Counted from the first letter of the stretch, positions 8,129 to 16,499 are shown. The stretch is DNA of 64,000 bases from Deltaproteobacteria bacterium (GCA_009668975.1 SBEG01000006.1:62001-126000), one strand, 5' to 3'. Made by a program: numbers and translations. Notes: generated by a model from the sequence alone, not told the origin.

Positions 8129-9820
8129 TCAGTTAGCGGCTTTGCTCTTGCCCGCATTGTAATCGGCCACGGCCGTGCCCCACCCAAGAAGCGCCTTGTT
8201 GCAATCCGTGCGAGCCAGGATTACCTCGATAAAGGTCAAGCCTTTGGAGGTCTTGGACTTTTTCAGGGCCGCCAGCAATTCTTTTTCCGTGCGCACCACC
8301 AGGCTCAGGACCGGGGATTCACCCTTCAGGGACTCCACCAGGGCGGCGTAATTCCAGTTCTGAATGGTGTTGTAGGGGCCATCGTGAATCATCACTTCAA
8401 TGGTGTAGCCCCCATTGTTCATGAGAAAGATGACGCCGGAATAGTTGTAGCGAAGGATTGTTGATACCTCCTGGGCGGCCATCTGGAAGGAACCGTCGCC
8501 GATGAGTCCGATGACGCGTCTTTGGGGGTTGGCGGCGGCCAAACCCAGGAAGGCCCCCACGGACCAGCCAATGGATCCGTACTGCATCTGGATTTCGAAT
8601 CTGCACCCATCCGGCAGATGAAGGTCCATGCCGTTGAACCAGGAATCTCCGGTCTCGGCCACAACGGTGGTCATGCTGTCCAGACTTTCATTGATGTGAT
8701 GGAAAAGGCGTCGGGTGGAAAGGGAAAGCTCCGTGCGCGCCGCGGCGGGCGCCGCATGAATCGTCTCCTTGATGCGCAGATAGGCGTCCAGGGAGGTGGG
8801 GTTGGCGTTGAGCTTCGCCGCGAGCCCCGTCAGGAACTCAGCCAGTACGATGCCGTGATAGACCTGCCCTTCAACGAAAATGCACTCGGGCGATGCTTCC
8901 ACAAGCCTGGCCGGCTGAATGAGGGCCGAAAAGCCCACGGTTGTATAGTCGCTGAAGATGGGGCCGGCAAAAAGGTATGCGTCGCTGGATTCCACCACTT
9001 CCCGGCACCCCGGCGAACTGGCGCTGCCCCAGTAAATCCCCATGAACTGGGGATTGGTTTCAGGGAAGAAACTTTTCGCATTTGGCAGGCAGGCAACGCC
9101 GTAGGAACATTTTGAAGCCAGGATTTCAAAAGCCCCTAGGGCATGCTCTGTGCGAAGCCGGCTGCCCGCGACCAGGACCGGCTGCCGGGACCCGTTCAAA
9201 AAAGCCGAAACGTGTTCCAGAGCTTTTTTCAAAGAGCCCGGATCGCTTTTACGGGTTGGCATCAAAGACAGTGTGTTGGGCTTGGAGATCAGTGCACCCG
9301 CCAGATTGCAGGCTATTTCGATGTAGACAGGCTTTCGGGCGGAGAGGGCGATGCGGATCGCCTCATCGATGCGAAAGGCCGCGGTGGAAACCTCGCGGAT
9401 CACCACTGCGTGGGCCGTTATCTCCTTATAGACCGATAGCACGAATTTGCCCCCCTCCTCTGGCTGGGCCAAGGTGTGATGGAGGGTCCGGTTTTCCATG
9501 AGGGAGTTGACATTAGGACCCCCGGAAACGACGATGACCGGCAAATCTTCCGCAAAAGCTCCCGCAACAGCGTTCACCGCGCTCAAACCTCCTACCCCGA
9601 AGGTGAGCAGCAGGGCCGCCACGCCCTTCTCCCGCGCGTACCCGTCCGCCGCATACCCGGCATTCAGCTCATTGCAGCAATTGATCATTTTCAACCGGGG
9701 ATTCTTCAGCAGTTCGTCCAGTAGAGAAAGGTTGAAGTCGCCCGGAATGGCGAAGTAGTCCTGCACCCCAACTTCTTCCAGGCGTTGGGCCAGATAGCTG
9801 CCAACGGTCACGTGATTCAT
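8129..9820 (-). CDS. pdc: Pyruvate decarboxylase (thiamine diphosphate dependent)
   Basis: 563 residues, the family's normal length. Key features of bacterial/yeast PDC are present: FAIPGDFNLSLLDEL at the start, CCNELNAGYAADGYAR with the cofactor-activating Glu, TLHHTL with the paired active-site His residues, and GDGSFQMAAQEVSTILRY with NNGGYTIEVMIHDGPYN, the ThDP motif and active-site Glu. The last stretch is very close to the Zymomonas-type signature. It decarboxylates pyruvate (possibly indolepyruvate or phenylpyruvate) to the aldehyde. No alcohol dehydrogenase is adjacent. ATG 9820 was chosen because GGGAG is 7 nt upstream. PDC is uncommon in bacteria. Confidence 0.85.
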   Translation of the reverse strand: MNHVTVGSYLAQRLEEVGVQDYFAIPGDFNLSLLDELLKNPRLKMINCCNELNAGYAADGYAREKGVAALLLTFGVGGLSAVNAVAGAFAEDLPVIVVSGGPNVNSLMENRTLHHTLAQPEEGGKFVLSVYKEITAHAVVIREVSTAAFRIDEAIRIALSARKPVYIEIACNLAGALISKPNTLSLMPTRKSDPGSLKKALEHVSAFLNGSRQPVLVAGSRLRTEHALGAFEILASKCSYGVACLPNAKSFFPETNPQFMGIYWGSASSPGCREVVESSDAYLFAGPIFSDYTTVGFSALIQPARLVEASPECIFVEGQVYHGIVLAEFLTGLAAKLNANPTSLDAYLRIKETIHAAPAAARTELSLSTRRLFHHINESLDSMTTVVAETGDSWFNGMDLHLPDGCRFEIQMQYGSIGWSVGAFLGLAAANPQRRVIGLIGDGSFQMAAQEVSTILRYNYSGVIFLMNNGGYTIEVMIHDGPYNTIQNWNYAALVESLKGESPVLSLVVRTEKELLAALKKSKTSKGLTFIEVILARTDCNKALLGWGTAVADYNAGKSKAAN

Positions 9821-9833
9821 ATATGTTCTCCCG

Positions 9834-9956
9834 CTATTTCTTCCTGAACAGACTTTTCTGTACAACGACGACGACCACCAGTTTGGCGAGCACTGCCCAA
9901 ATCGTCATCTGTCCCCCAGCCATCCGCCCGTCTGGTCCATCCTGAAGATCCTTCAT
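9834..9956 (-). CDS. Possible small hydrophobic peptide
   Basis: A 40-codon frame ends MTIWAVLAKLVVVVVVQKSL before a basic tail RKK, a plausible single membrane segment. Inner ATG codons at 9908 and 9923 could also be starts; ribosome sites are weak. It occupies the gap between ku and pdc on the same strand. It may be spurious. Confidence 0.25.
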   Translation of the reverse strand: MKDLQDGPDGRMAGGQMTIWAVLAKLVVVVVVQKSLFRKK

Positions 9957-10020
9957 TGTGCATGGGGAGCAAGTTCCGAGTACAACTTTGTGCTTTGTCC
10001 GGAAGTGCTGTCCATGGCTT

Positions 10021-10821
10021 TTATCCCCTCGCCTGCTTGCCCTTTTTTTGCTCTTCCGCCTGGTCGATGCTCGCCTTGAGGCGGGCGACTATGTCAATAA
10101 CGTTGGTCGGCAAAAGACTCGCCTCCACCGGCTGATACTCGGCGCCCTCGGCCTTCGCGCGGATCATCTCCAGCAGCTCTTCGCGATAGGTGTCAGGGAA
10201 CTCCGCGGGCTGGAACTCGCCGCTCATGCTTTTTACGAGCAAACCAGCCATCTCCAACTCACGGTCGCCAAGTTTCACTTCTGCTGACGGCAGACCGATC
10301 CCTTCCGGTTTGCGGATCTCATCCGGGTAATGCATGATGTTCAACACCAGCACCTGATCCACCGGCCGGATGAGGGCGAGATATTCCTGGTCGCGCATCA
10401 CCATCTTCGCCACTCCGACTTTCTTCGCACGTTTCAGCGCCTCCAGCAGCAGCGCGTACGGCATCTTTCCCGCTTCCTCGGGGCCAAGATAATAGGCTTT
10501 GTCGAGGTAAATCGCGTCGATGTCCGACGCGTCGACGAATTGCTGCATCGCTATCGCCCGGCTGGCGACGCGGGCAAACTTGTCGAAGTCCTCCTCGGAG
10601 ATGGTGACGTATCGGTCTTTTTCGAATTCGTAACCGCGGACAATCTCCTCGGCTTCGAGAGTCTTGCCACATTCCTTGCAGACCTTTTCGTAGCCAATGC
10701 GGCCGCCATCCTCCTTGTGCAGCTGGTTGAAGCGCAGCTGCTTATCCTCTACTGCGGGGTAAAGCGCCACGGGGATGTTAACCAGCCCAAAGCTGATGAG
10801 CCCTTTCCACATCGATCTCAT
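10021..10821 (-). CDS. ku: Ku protein (bacterial non-homologous end joining)
   Basis: 266 residues with the Ku core from the start: RSMWKGLISFGLVNIPVALY, then FNQLHKEDGGRIGYEKVCKE and KAYYLGPEEAGKMPYALL. Bacterial Ku is a homodimer that encircles DNA ends and recruits LigD. The C-terminus is lysine-rich. The frame can start at TTG 10827, but ATG 10821 has GGGAG at a proper 7 nt distance and was preferred. It lies 30 nt after ligD on the same strand, the expected two-gene repair operon. Confidence 0.95.
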   Translation of the reverse strand: MRSMWKGLISFGLVNIPVALYPAVEDKQLRFNQLHKEDGGRIGYEKVCKECGKTLEAEEIVRGYEFEKDRYVTISEEDFDKFARVASRAIAMQQFVDASDIDAIYLDKAYYLGPEEAGKMPYALLLEALKRAKKVGVAKMVMRDQEYLALIRPVDQVLVLNIMHYPDEIRKPEGIGLPSAEVKLGDRELEMAGLLVKSMSGEFQPAEFPDTYREELLEMIRAKAEGAEYQPVEASLLPTNVIDIVARLKASIDQAEEQKKGKQARG

Positions 10822-10851
10822 AGCCAAACTCCCTGCTCCGGCCAGGAGGCA

Positions 10852-12909
10852 TCAACCGGCCTGTAGTTTCTCCAGTGCCTTCCGCAAGCCCTGCTTCGCT
10901 GTCAGCATCGGACGGAAAAGGTCACCAATTTCGCCGACCCGTTCGATCATCGTCTTGATGGTAAACTTCGTCGGCCGCACGCACCGTTCGACCTCCTCCC
11001 ACGACAGCGGCGCCGAGACGGTCGCCCCCGCCCGGGCTCTGGCCGTATAGACGCCCACCAGCGTCTTACCCAATCCGTTCTGGAGATAATCAATATAGAC
11101 GGACCTGGCCGGGCGGTTATTGATCAGCCGCTCAACGGTGGTTTCCTGCGGGCTCTGCGCCTGCGCGATCCGGGCGACAACCTCGGCGAACGCGGACGCC
11201 TGCTCGTGGACATAAACCGGCTCCAACGGGATGTAGACGTGGATGCCGCGGCTGCCGGAGGTTTTCGCGTAAGATTGCACCTCCAGGGCTTTGAGAATGT
11301 CGCGGATCAGCAGCGCCAGCCGGCAGATCGTCGGGTAGACAGCGTCCGGAGAGGGATCGAGATCCAGGACTACCCAGTCAGGATAGGTGCTCGTCATATG
11401 TCTGGAGTGCCAGGGGCTGATCTGAACCGCTCCGAGGTTGGCGAGGTACACCAGGGAGGCCTTGTTGTTGCAGAGGGCGTACGTCACCCGCTCGCCTTTG
11501 TCGTTGGCCGGCGAAGTCCAAGTCTCCACGAAGGGCGGAGCGTCTTCGACATGGTGTTGGTAGAAGCCCTCACTGTTGATCCCATCGGGGTATCTCTTGA
11601 GAACAAGGGGCCGATCCTTGAGGTGAGGGAGTAGAACGTCGGCAATCCGGTAGCTGTAGCGCACGAAGTCGCCCTTGGTCATGCCGTCGTCGGGCCAGTA
11701 GACTTTCTCCAGATTGGTGAGGGCGAGGTCACTGCCGTCCACGCCCACCTGGTGGTTGCCTTGCAGCTGCTCTGCCGCAAAGAATTCCTCGGCCGGGACG
11801 GAGGCCGGAGCGCGAGACCGCACGACCTTGTGCAATGGCGCCCCTTTCTTCACCGGCAGCAGTTCCTGGGAGGTCAACGTACAGGTCCGGGGGTCCTTGA
11901 CGTCTCTCATCCGCAGAAATATCGGGTGGCGAAGTTTGCCATCGGAGGTCATCTCCGTGAAGCGGACTTCACAGACCAGCTCCGGACGCACCCACTGCGC
12001 CTTCTCCTTCGTCTTCGGCGCTGTTCCGAACGGGCATTTGTCCGTCCGCAGCGCATTCATCCGCTCGTGCAGCTGCTGCAGGTCATTATCGCTGAAGCCG
12101 CCACCGACGTTGCCGAGGTGATGCAGTGCGCTCCCGTCGTAGAGGCCGAGGATCAAGGCGCCGAAATGCGAGCGGCTGCCGCGCCCGCCGGTATAGCCGC
12201 CAATGACCGCATCCATTGTTTTCGCCAACTTGATCTTCAGCCAGAGTTTGCTGCGGCGCTGCACGTATTTGCTCTGGACGTCTTTGGCGATGATTCCTTC
12301 CATCCCCTGCTCGCGGACCTGCTGGAAGAGCAGTCGTCCCTTGCCCTCCACATGGTCGCTGAAGCGGATCCGGCCCGAACCGTCGATGATCTGCGACAGC
12401 AGGCGTTTGCGGTCGAGCAATGGTTCGTTAGTGAGGTCGCGACCGTTGCAGTAGAGCAGATCGAAGGCATAAAAGATCAGTACAGGCTTCTCCACGCGAA
12501 GCGGCCCGGGACGAAAACCGGCGGCATTCTGGAGGAGCTGGAAGTCCGGCTTCCCCTCCGGGTTCAAGGCCAGGATCTCACCGTCGATGACGGCCGTCTG
12601 CGCCGCTATCTCCGCGCGCGCCGCCACCAGGTCAGGAAACTTTTTCCCTAAATCGAGGTGATTTCTGGAAAGGAAACGGATGCGCTCGCCATCCACGTAG
12701 CAGAGGCTGCGGTAACCGTCCCATTTTACCTCGAAGAGCCAGCGGTCATCATCGAAGGCCGCTTCGCCGGGTGTCGCCAGCATCGGTTGAATATTGGCGG
12801 GGAAAGGGGCTATTCGGCCGATTTCCACCTTACACATGCCCCCGCCGCCCGGCTCAGGAGTCTGATTGAAATGCCGTTTGTTCCTGTATTTCTCAAGCGT
12901 ATCGACCAT
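10852..12909 (-). CDS. ligD: ATP-dependent DNA ligase LigD with polymerase domain, phosphoesterase domain missing
   Basis: 685 residues. An adenylation/ligase domain comes first (EVKWDGYRSL with the active-site Lys; DGEILAL; EGIIAKD), then a primase-polymerase domain (DLDPSP metal-binding Asp pair and TSGSRGIHVYIPL). Typical three-domain LigD also has a phosphoesterase module. Here the first 20 residues, LEKYRNKRHFNQTPEP, look like the very start of that module, fused directly to the ligase domain through GGGG, as if about 150 residues were deleted in frame. The enzyme joins and fills double-strand breaks with Ku. The start at 12909 uses GAGGTG 8 nt upstream. A conserved leader precedes it. 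Confidence 0.93.
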   Translation of the reverse strand: MVDTLEKYRNKRHFNQTPEPGGGGMCKVEIGRIAPFPANIQPMLATPGEAAFDDDRWLFEVKWDGYRSLCYVDGERIRFLSRNHLDLGKKFPDLVAARAEIAAQTAVIDGEILALNPEGKPDFQLLQNAAGFRPGPLRVEKPVLIFYAFDLLYCNGRDLTNEPLLDRKRLLSQIIDGSGRIRFSDHVEGKGRLLFQQVREQGMEGIIAKDVQSKYVQRRSKLWLKIKLAKTMDAVIGGYTGGRGSRSHFGALILGLYDGSALHHLGNVGGGFSDNDLQQLHERMNALRTDKCPFGTAPKTKEKAQWVRPELVCEVRFTEMTSDGKLRHPIFLRMRDVKDPRTCTLTSQELLPVKKGAPLHKVVRSRAPASVPAEEFFAAEQLQGNHQVGVDGSDLALTNLEKVYWPDDGMTKGDFVRYSYRIADVLLPHLKDRPLVLKRYPDGINSEGFYQHHVEDAPPFVETWTSPANDKGERVTYALCNNKASLVYLANLGAVQISPWHSRHMTSTYPDWVVLDLDPSPDAVYPTICRLALLIRDILKALEVQSYAKTSGSRGIHVYIPLEPVYVHEQASAFAEVVARIAQAQSPQETTVERLINNRPARSVYIDYLQNGLGKTLVGVYTARARAGATVSAPLSWEEVERCVRPTKFTIKTMIERVGEIGDLFRPMLTAKQGLRKALEKLQAG

Positions 12910-12944
12910 TCTCCCGCCACCTCATGAAAGGGAGGAAAAGACAT

Positions 12945-13035
12945 CCGGTTCGAATTTCAACGGGTGCTCCCCCTCCCTGACAACCTGCTTCAGGGAAGTG
13001 GATTACGCCAAGCTTTGGCGTCCTGGTTACTTCAA
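12945..13035 (-). ncRNA. Conserved structured 5' leader, copy 2 (ligD)
   Basis: Minus-strand sequence similar to 2484-2571 and at the same distance from a start codon (CCGG 35 nt before ligD ATG). Here an extra perfect hairpin CGCCAA-AGC-TTGGCG is present, while the CCCTGA/TCAGGG stem and the GGG-AGCA-CCC hairpin are kept. The 5' end overlaps the last codons and stop of the hemerythrin gene, so it would be transcribed with that gene. Confidence 0.5.
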
Positions 13036-13473
13036 AGTCTTTTTGATTTTTTGCTTTTCCTCGTCAAAGTTTTTCTTGATGTTTTGAAACTCGTCCTGGT
13101 CCAATGCCTTTTCCGCGCTCTTGAAAACCTTGCTCTCCTCGTCCTTGATATGGTGCTCAACGAGTTCCTTGAATACGCTCATTTTGGCTCCCCATTGATC
13201 CTCGCCCTTCGGCATTTTCTCAAGTTCTTTCAAGACCACATCACTGACATGATGCTCCTCCAGCCCCTCCAGAGCATCTTCACGCGCTTCTTTCTTCGCC
13301 AGCAAGAGTGGATAGAAGGTGCTTTCCTCTGCCTTTATGTGGGGGACCAGCTCTTCTCTCAGCTTTTTGAACAACTCTTCACGCTTCTTCGCTTCTTTCG
13401 TCTCTGTCAGCTGTCCTAAAATCCCCTTTTGCTCAACATGATCTTTTTTTAGCGTCTGAAAAAATTCATTCAT
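13027..13473 (-). CDS. Hemerythrin (HHE domain) protein
   Basis: 148 residues. HHE-type iron ligands are visible: KKDHVEQKG, LVPHIKAEESTFYPLL, EEHHVSDVVLKEL and ELVEHHIKDEESKVF. Such proteins bind O2, NO or iron in a four-helix bundle. The lysine-rich tail ends at the start of the ligD leader, and hemerythrin, ligD and ku run in one direction with short gaps, so an O2/ROS-linked repair operon is plausible. A decayed relative lies at 15160-15281. Confidence 0.9.
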   Translation of the reverse strand: MNEFFQTLKKDHVEQKGILGQLTETKEAKKREELFKKLREELVPHIKAEESTFYPLLLAKKEAREDALEGLEEHHVSDVVLKELEKMPKGEDQWGAKMSVFKELVEHHIKDEESKVFKSAEKALDQDEFQNIKKNFDEEKQKIKKTLK

Positions 13474-13504
13474 TTTTTTATGTCTCCTATCCTGTTCGTA
13501 TGAG

Positions 13505-13543
13505 GCTTCCGCAACCCGAGAGTCTTACTCGGTCTGCGGAAGC
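13505..13543. terminator. Nested perfect hairpin (possible terminator)
   Basis: GCTTCCGCA pairs with TGCGGAAGC, enclosing CCGAG-AGTCTTA-CTCGG. It lies between the end of the YqjD-like gene at 13560 and the hemerythrin start. There is no T-run on either side, so it could equally be a processing or stability element. Confidence 0.5.
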
Positions 13544-13559
13544 AATGGCTGCAGAAGTT

Positions 13560-13919
13560 TCACCGGAAAAACTCGTGTGCAATTTCGGAAAGCGCGTTGA
13601 CGACGGGTTGGGCGATCCGGCCGGCACGTGACCGGTGGTGAGAGGAACCCGCACCCAAGAGGAGCCCGATTCCTACTCCTATCCCTAAAGCGATAAGAAT
13701 TGTCTTACCCGGATTTTCGTCAGTATAACTCTTGGCCTTTTCATACGTTTCTTTAACCTTCTGCGTGGTTTTCTCATACGCCTCACCTACAGCCTGCTCG
13801 GCTTTCCCGTAAGCCTCGGTGCTTTTATCCAGGATGTTCTGCGCTGCAGCAGTTACGCTGCCGGAATCTGCCGCCGTTTGCAGAGTTGGTGTTTCGTATT
13901 TATTAGTTTCGTTATCCAT
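13560..13919 (-). CDS. YqjD/ElaB (DUF883)-like membrane-anchored stress protein
   Basis: 119 residues. The middle is a long charged helix (YGKAEQAVGEAYEKTTQKV) and the end has DENPGKTILIALGIGVGIGL, the proline-glycine-rich single membrane segment seen in DUF883 proteins, followed by a basic tail. Members tether ribosomes or other partners to the membrane in stationary phase in E. coli. The start at 13919 has AGGAG upstream. It is the last of four consecutive small membrane-protein genes (15157 to 13560). Confidence 0.7.
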   Translation of the reverse strand: MDNETNKYETPTLQTAADSGSVTAAAQNILDKSTEAYGKAEQAVGEAYEKTTQKVKETYEKAKSYTDENPGKTILIALGIGVGIGLLLGAGSSHHRSRAGRIAQPVVNALSEIAHEFFR

Positions 13920-13956
13920 GGTGTTCTCCTCTGGCAGTAATGTTGTAGTGGTTATT

Positions 13957-14400
13957 TTACGTTGTCGTTTCAGGGTTGATTGTCGAATCATGTTCTGCCT
14001 GTGATGGAGTCCTCACGCCACCGCTTGACCGGCTAGTCGAACAGCCATTCCTTAGCCACCCGGCGGCGAGCTTCGTTCCAATTCCCAACAGAATCACCTG
14101 TGCCAGGCCTGGCCTGGCGGCACCAAGATGCAAACCGCCGAGTGAGGTGCGAACTTCCTCGGCAAGGGGACCCATGATTCGCTCCATTGGCGTGGTCCGT
14201 GTTTTCAGCACCCTTGAGGCAAAAAAACCAATTCCGGCGGCAATTCCCAGCGACCAGTAGGGAGAGTCCTTCACATATTCACTCCAATCCAGTTTTTCTT
14301 TGATACGATCACCAATCTGATGTGCCGTCCTGGAAAGGTTAGCCTCTTCTCTTGCGAGATCCTGACGTATTTCTTCGGTACTGCGCCCTCTTTCATCCAT
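13957..14400 (-). CDS. DUF3618-like small membrane protein
   Basis: 147 residues. It begins RSTEEIRQDLAREEANLSRT, the pattern of DUF3618-type proteins, then a short membrane segment (WSLGIAAGIGFFASRVL) and a second hydrophobic patch (GLAQVILLGIGTKLAAGWL). Start 14400 follows AGGAGG. It sits between the holin-like gene and the YqjD-like gene with short gaps, as in the common YqjD-YqjE-YqjK arrangement. Its molecular role is unknown. Confidence 0.7.
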   Translation of the reverse strand: MDERGRSTEEIRQDLAREEANLSRTAHQIGDRIKEKLDWSEYVKDSPYWSLGIAAGIGFFASRVLKTRTTPMERIMGPLAEEVRTSLGGLHLGAARPGLAQVILLGIGTKLAAGWLRNGCSTSRSSGGVRTPSQAEHDSTINPETTT

Positions 14401-14446
14401 TCTTTGTCCTCCTTTCTGTATTTGGATGGCCACTGAATGTTAAGAC

Positions 14447-14788
14447 CTACTTTTTCAATTGCCTGTAGCCGATAATGGCAAGTGCGACACCGACTACAGC
14501 TAACGCCACGCCGGTGATAAGCGCAGCAATGACGGGTGACATGTACGAGGTAAGTCCGATGATCAACGCGGCGCAAAGAGACATAAATCCAGCAAAACTG
14601 ATCAGCGCTCCTGTCATGATTAGTAAGACTCCACTGAGAGCAGATTTGACCATTTCTCTACTTCGTTGGATAACGAGCTCAATTTCATCATGCACTACTG
14701 CGGCTGAGTCCTTGGCAAGCTGTTCCAGAAGTTCACTGAAGGATTCGCTTTGTGGAGCGGGGTTCTGTTTCACCACTTTGTTGTTCAT
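14447..14788 (-). CDS. Holin-X/YqjE-like (DUF1469) membrane protein
   Basis: 113 residues. An N-terminal amphipathic part (ELLEQLAKDSAAVVHDEIEL) leads into two adjacent membrane segments (GVLLIMTGALISFAGFMSLC and PVIAALITGVALAVVGVALA). This is the layout of the phage-holin-superfamily-III/YqjE family, usually found with DUF883 partners, as here. No phage genes are nearby, so it is a cellular stress protein rather than a lysis gene. Confidence 0.8.
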   Translation of the reverse strand: MNNKVVKQNPAPQSESFSELLEQLAKDSAAVVHDEIELVIQRSREMVKSALSGVLLIMTGALISFAGFMSLCAALIIGLTSYMSPVIAALITGVALAVVGVALAIIGYRQLKK

Positions 14789-14803
14789 GGGGGAAGTGCC
14801 TCC

Positions 14804-15157
14804 TTACCTGCGTCGCAAAACAGCTCCGATAATCAGGCCGACGGCTCCTGCTATCAAGAGGCTGCGCCCTGGGCTTTGCCTGACGTATTCTCGGACCTTG
14901 GCATCTGTCTGCTTATAATCGAATTTCCGAACGTACTCGGCAGAATGGTCTAACAACTCGGATGCCTGCTTTTCATATTTTGCCAGACCGGATGTCCCGT
15001 CCTTATCTGCGCCATGTTTGCCGAGACCCTGGGCTAGACTATGCAGCTTGTCAGCGAAGATATTTTTTATATTCTCGAATCCGGTTGACGTACCCGAATC
15101 CTGGAACAATGCCGCGATTTCTTCCCTAGTATCCATTTCTGAGTTGTTTGTTCCCAT
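14804..15157 (-). CDS. DUF883-like membrane-anchored protein, second copy
   Basis: 117 residues with a soluble helical part (FENIKNIFADKLHSLAQGLG) and the C-terminal YVRQSPGRSLLIAGAVGLII followed by GAVLRRR, the same architecture as the protein at 13560. The start at 15157 has GAGGAGG. It is the first gene of the four-gene block and ends 15 nt before the holin-like gene. Confidence 0.72.
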   Translation of the reverse strand: MGTNNSEMDTREEIAALFQDSGTSTGFENIKNIFADKLHSLAQGLGKHGADKDGTSGLAKYEKQASELLDHSAEYVRKFDYKQTDAKVREYVRQSPGRSLLIAGAVGLIIGAVLRRR

Positions 15158-15159
15158 GT

Positions 15160-15281
15160 TTACCTCCTCAAACTACTGATGAAATCCATTCCACCCTTTG
15201 GCGTGTTCTCAAGTTCTTTTAAGAACATTATGGTCTTTTTGACATGGTCTTTTTGAACTTCTAGAAAAATTCATTCATCTT
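15160..15281 (-). pseudogene. Hemerythrin-like gene remnant
   Basis: The minus strand holds ATGAATGAATTTTTC, the same beginning as the hemerythrin gene at 13473, followed by a stop or a one-base shift. It then reads in another frame VQKDHVKKTIMFLKELENTP, an HHE-type first helix. The frame ends inside the ribosome site of the next gene. It is a decayed duplicate of a hemerythrin gene with most of its body deleted. Confidence 0.55.
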
Positions 15282-15323
15282 CCATTTCAATTCATGGTTG
15301 CTCGCTCTACCCTCAGCCTACTT

Positions 15324-15369
15324 ACTCTGGAATACGCCTTGGGGGAGCCCCAATGGCGCATTCCAGAGT
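15324..15369. terminator. Long perfect-ended hairpin
   Basis: ACTCTGGAAT pairs with ATTCCAGAGT, then CGCC with GGCG and TTGGGG with CCCCAA around a 3-nt loop. It lies 50 nt after the stop of the YflT-like gene (minus strand) and probably ends the katE-BON-YflT transcript. There is no clear T-run. Confidence 0.55.
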
Positions 15370-15419
15370 TTCACACCAGCATCTGCCACGAATTGGAAGC
15401 GCGCTGGATCCGCAAGGGT

Positions 15420-15968
15420 TCAGGCCTGTCGCTTTTGTCTGTCGTGTTCTGCGCTGACTTCTCCTTTAGAACCTATTTCTTCCGCCCCGGTACGTTCGAG
15501 AATGTCCTTGGCTTTATTTTTCAAATCACTATCGTCGGCGTGGACAGAAAGCAGAATACCCCCTTCCTTGATACGCCCTTCATAACGGTTGGCTTCATAC
15601 TCGGGGATACCCATGCCAATCAGCGCTCCGGCTATCCCGCCGACCAGACCGCCGGCTCCCGCACCAGCAAGGGCAGCCATGATGGGACCTGCCGCGATGA
15701 AGGGTCCAAGACCCGGAATGGCTAATGTGCCGATACCCACCAGCCACCCTAAAGCACCGCCGAGCACCGCACCGGTCCCTGCTCCTGTCGCGGCCCCTTC
15801 CGGCGCCTTGGTTTCCTTCTCGATCGCGAATTCCTTGGTGTCTCCACCGGCAGGGAACAGCACGGAGATGTCCGTCTGCCGGAAACCCGCATCTTTTAAT
15901 GCTTCGACCGCCTTTTCAACCATCAAACGGGTCGGATAGATTCCATACACTGCTATGTTGTTGTTCAT
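15420..15968 (-). CDS. YflT/general stress 17M-like domain protein with glycine-rich membrane segment
   Basis: 182 residues. It opens AVYGIYPTRLMVEKAVEALK then DAGFRQTDISVLFP, the ferredoxin-like YflT pattern. A Gly/Ala-rich hydrophobic middle (GAVLGGALGWLVGIGTLAIP and GAGAGGLVGGIAGALIG) suggests membrane insertion. The end repeats the same fold (YEGRIKEGGILLSVHADDSD). Related proteins are induced by general stress; the mechanism is not known. It begins 32 nt after the BON gene and is probably in its operon. Confidence 0.75.
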   Translation of the reverse strand: MNNNIAVYGIYPTRLMVEKAVEALKDAGFRQTDISVLFPAGGDTKEFAIEKETKAPEGAATGAGTGAVLGGALGWLVGIGTLAIPGLGPFIAAGPIMAALAGAGAGGLVGGIAGALIGMGIPEYEANRYEGRIKEGGILLSVHADDSDLKNKAKDILERTGAEEIGSKGEVSAEHDRQKRQA

Positions 15969-16000
15969 AACGTAGCCTCCTGATGTAATTAGTCCTGGTT

Positions 16001-16378
16001 TTACGGCGCGATCTCAATTTCGCTGGTAATTTTCTCCTCACCAGCTATTTGGGCTGCTTTTTCTTCGATAATTCTTTTTTCATCCTCGGATCTGACCGGA
16101 CCCTTCAAGGTAACCATACCGCCGACGGTAATGATCTTCACATTGTGAGCGTATGTTGACAGTGATTCGTCATCAACTACGGACTGTCGGATCTTTTGAG
16201 TGATCTCGCGATCCTCTTTTGTTTGGCTTTGTTGATCCGCGGTCATTTTTTCATCGGTCGTGTCTCTTTTGTTGATTCCCGTGTTATCAGCAGGTTGTGC
16301 CAAACAGACACCCGGGATGTTGACAAGGAATACGGCTGATACGAACAGCACCACAAGCAGCGATATCTTGTTAACCAT
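16001..16378 (-). CDS. Periplasmic BON-domain protein (OsmY-like)
   Basis: 125 residues with a signal peptide (VVLFVSAVFLVNIPGVCLAQ) and a single BON domain: ITQKIRQSVVDDESLSTYAH, VKIITVGGMVTLKGPVRSED, IIEEKAAQIAGEEKI. BON domains bind phospholipid or the envelope; OsmY is the stress-induced relative. Start 16378 has GGAGG 5 nt upstream; the frame is open much further, overlapping katE, but has no site there. It lies 121 nt after katE and 32 nt before the YflT-like gene. Confidence 0.85.
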   Translation of the reverse strand: MVNKISLLVVLFVSAVFLVNIPGVCLAQPADNTGINKRDTTDEKMTADQQSQTKEDREITQKIRQSVVDDESLSTYAHNVKIITVGGMVTLKGPVRSEDEKRIIEEKAAQIAGEEKITSEIEIAP

Positions 16379-16499
16379 ACAAACCTCCATTCCGTACATT
16401 CGTGCGGAATTTCTTTCAGTGATTGAGTAACTTTCTCCTGACATCATTTTCGGTTTGTTTCCACGCCGCGACTTGATCGCCTCCTTTCCTGGTTGAAAG

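Noticed and set aside
13002..13018. GATTACGCCAAGCTT resembling a cloning-vector polylinker
   Set aside because: The surrounding bases match the second genomic copy at 2484-2571 and not vector sequence, so it is chance.
14447..14788. Prophage holin
   Set aside because: Holin-superfamily match only; the neighbours are stress proteins and there are no phage genes.
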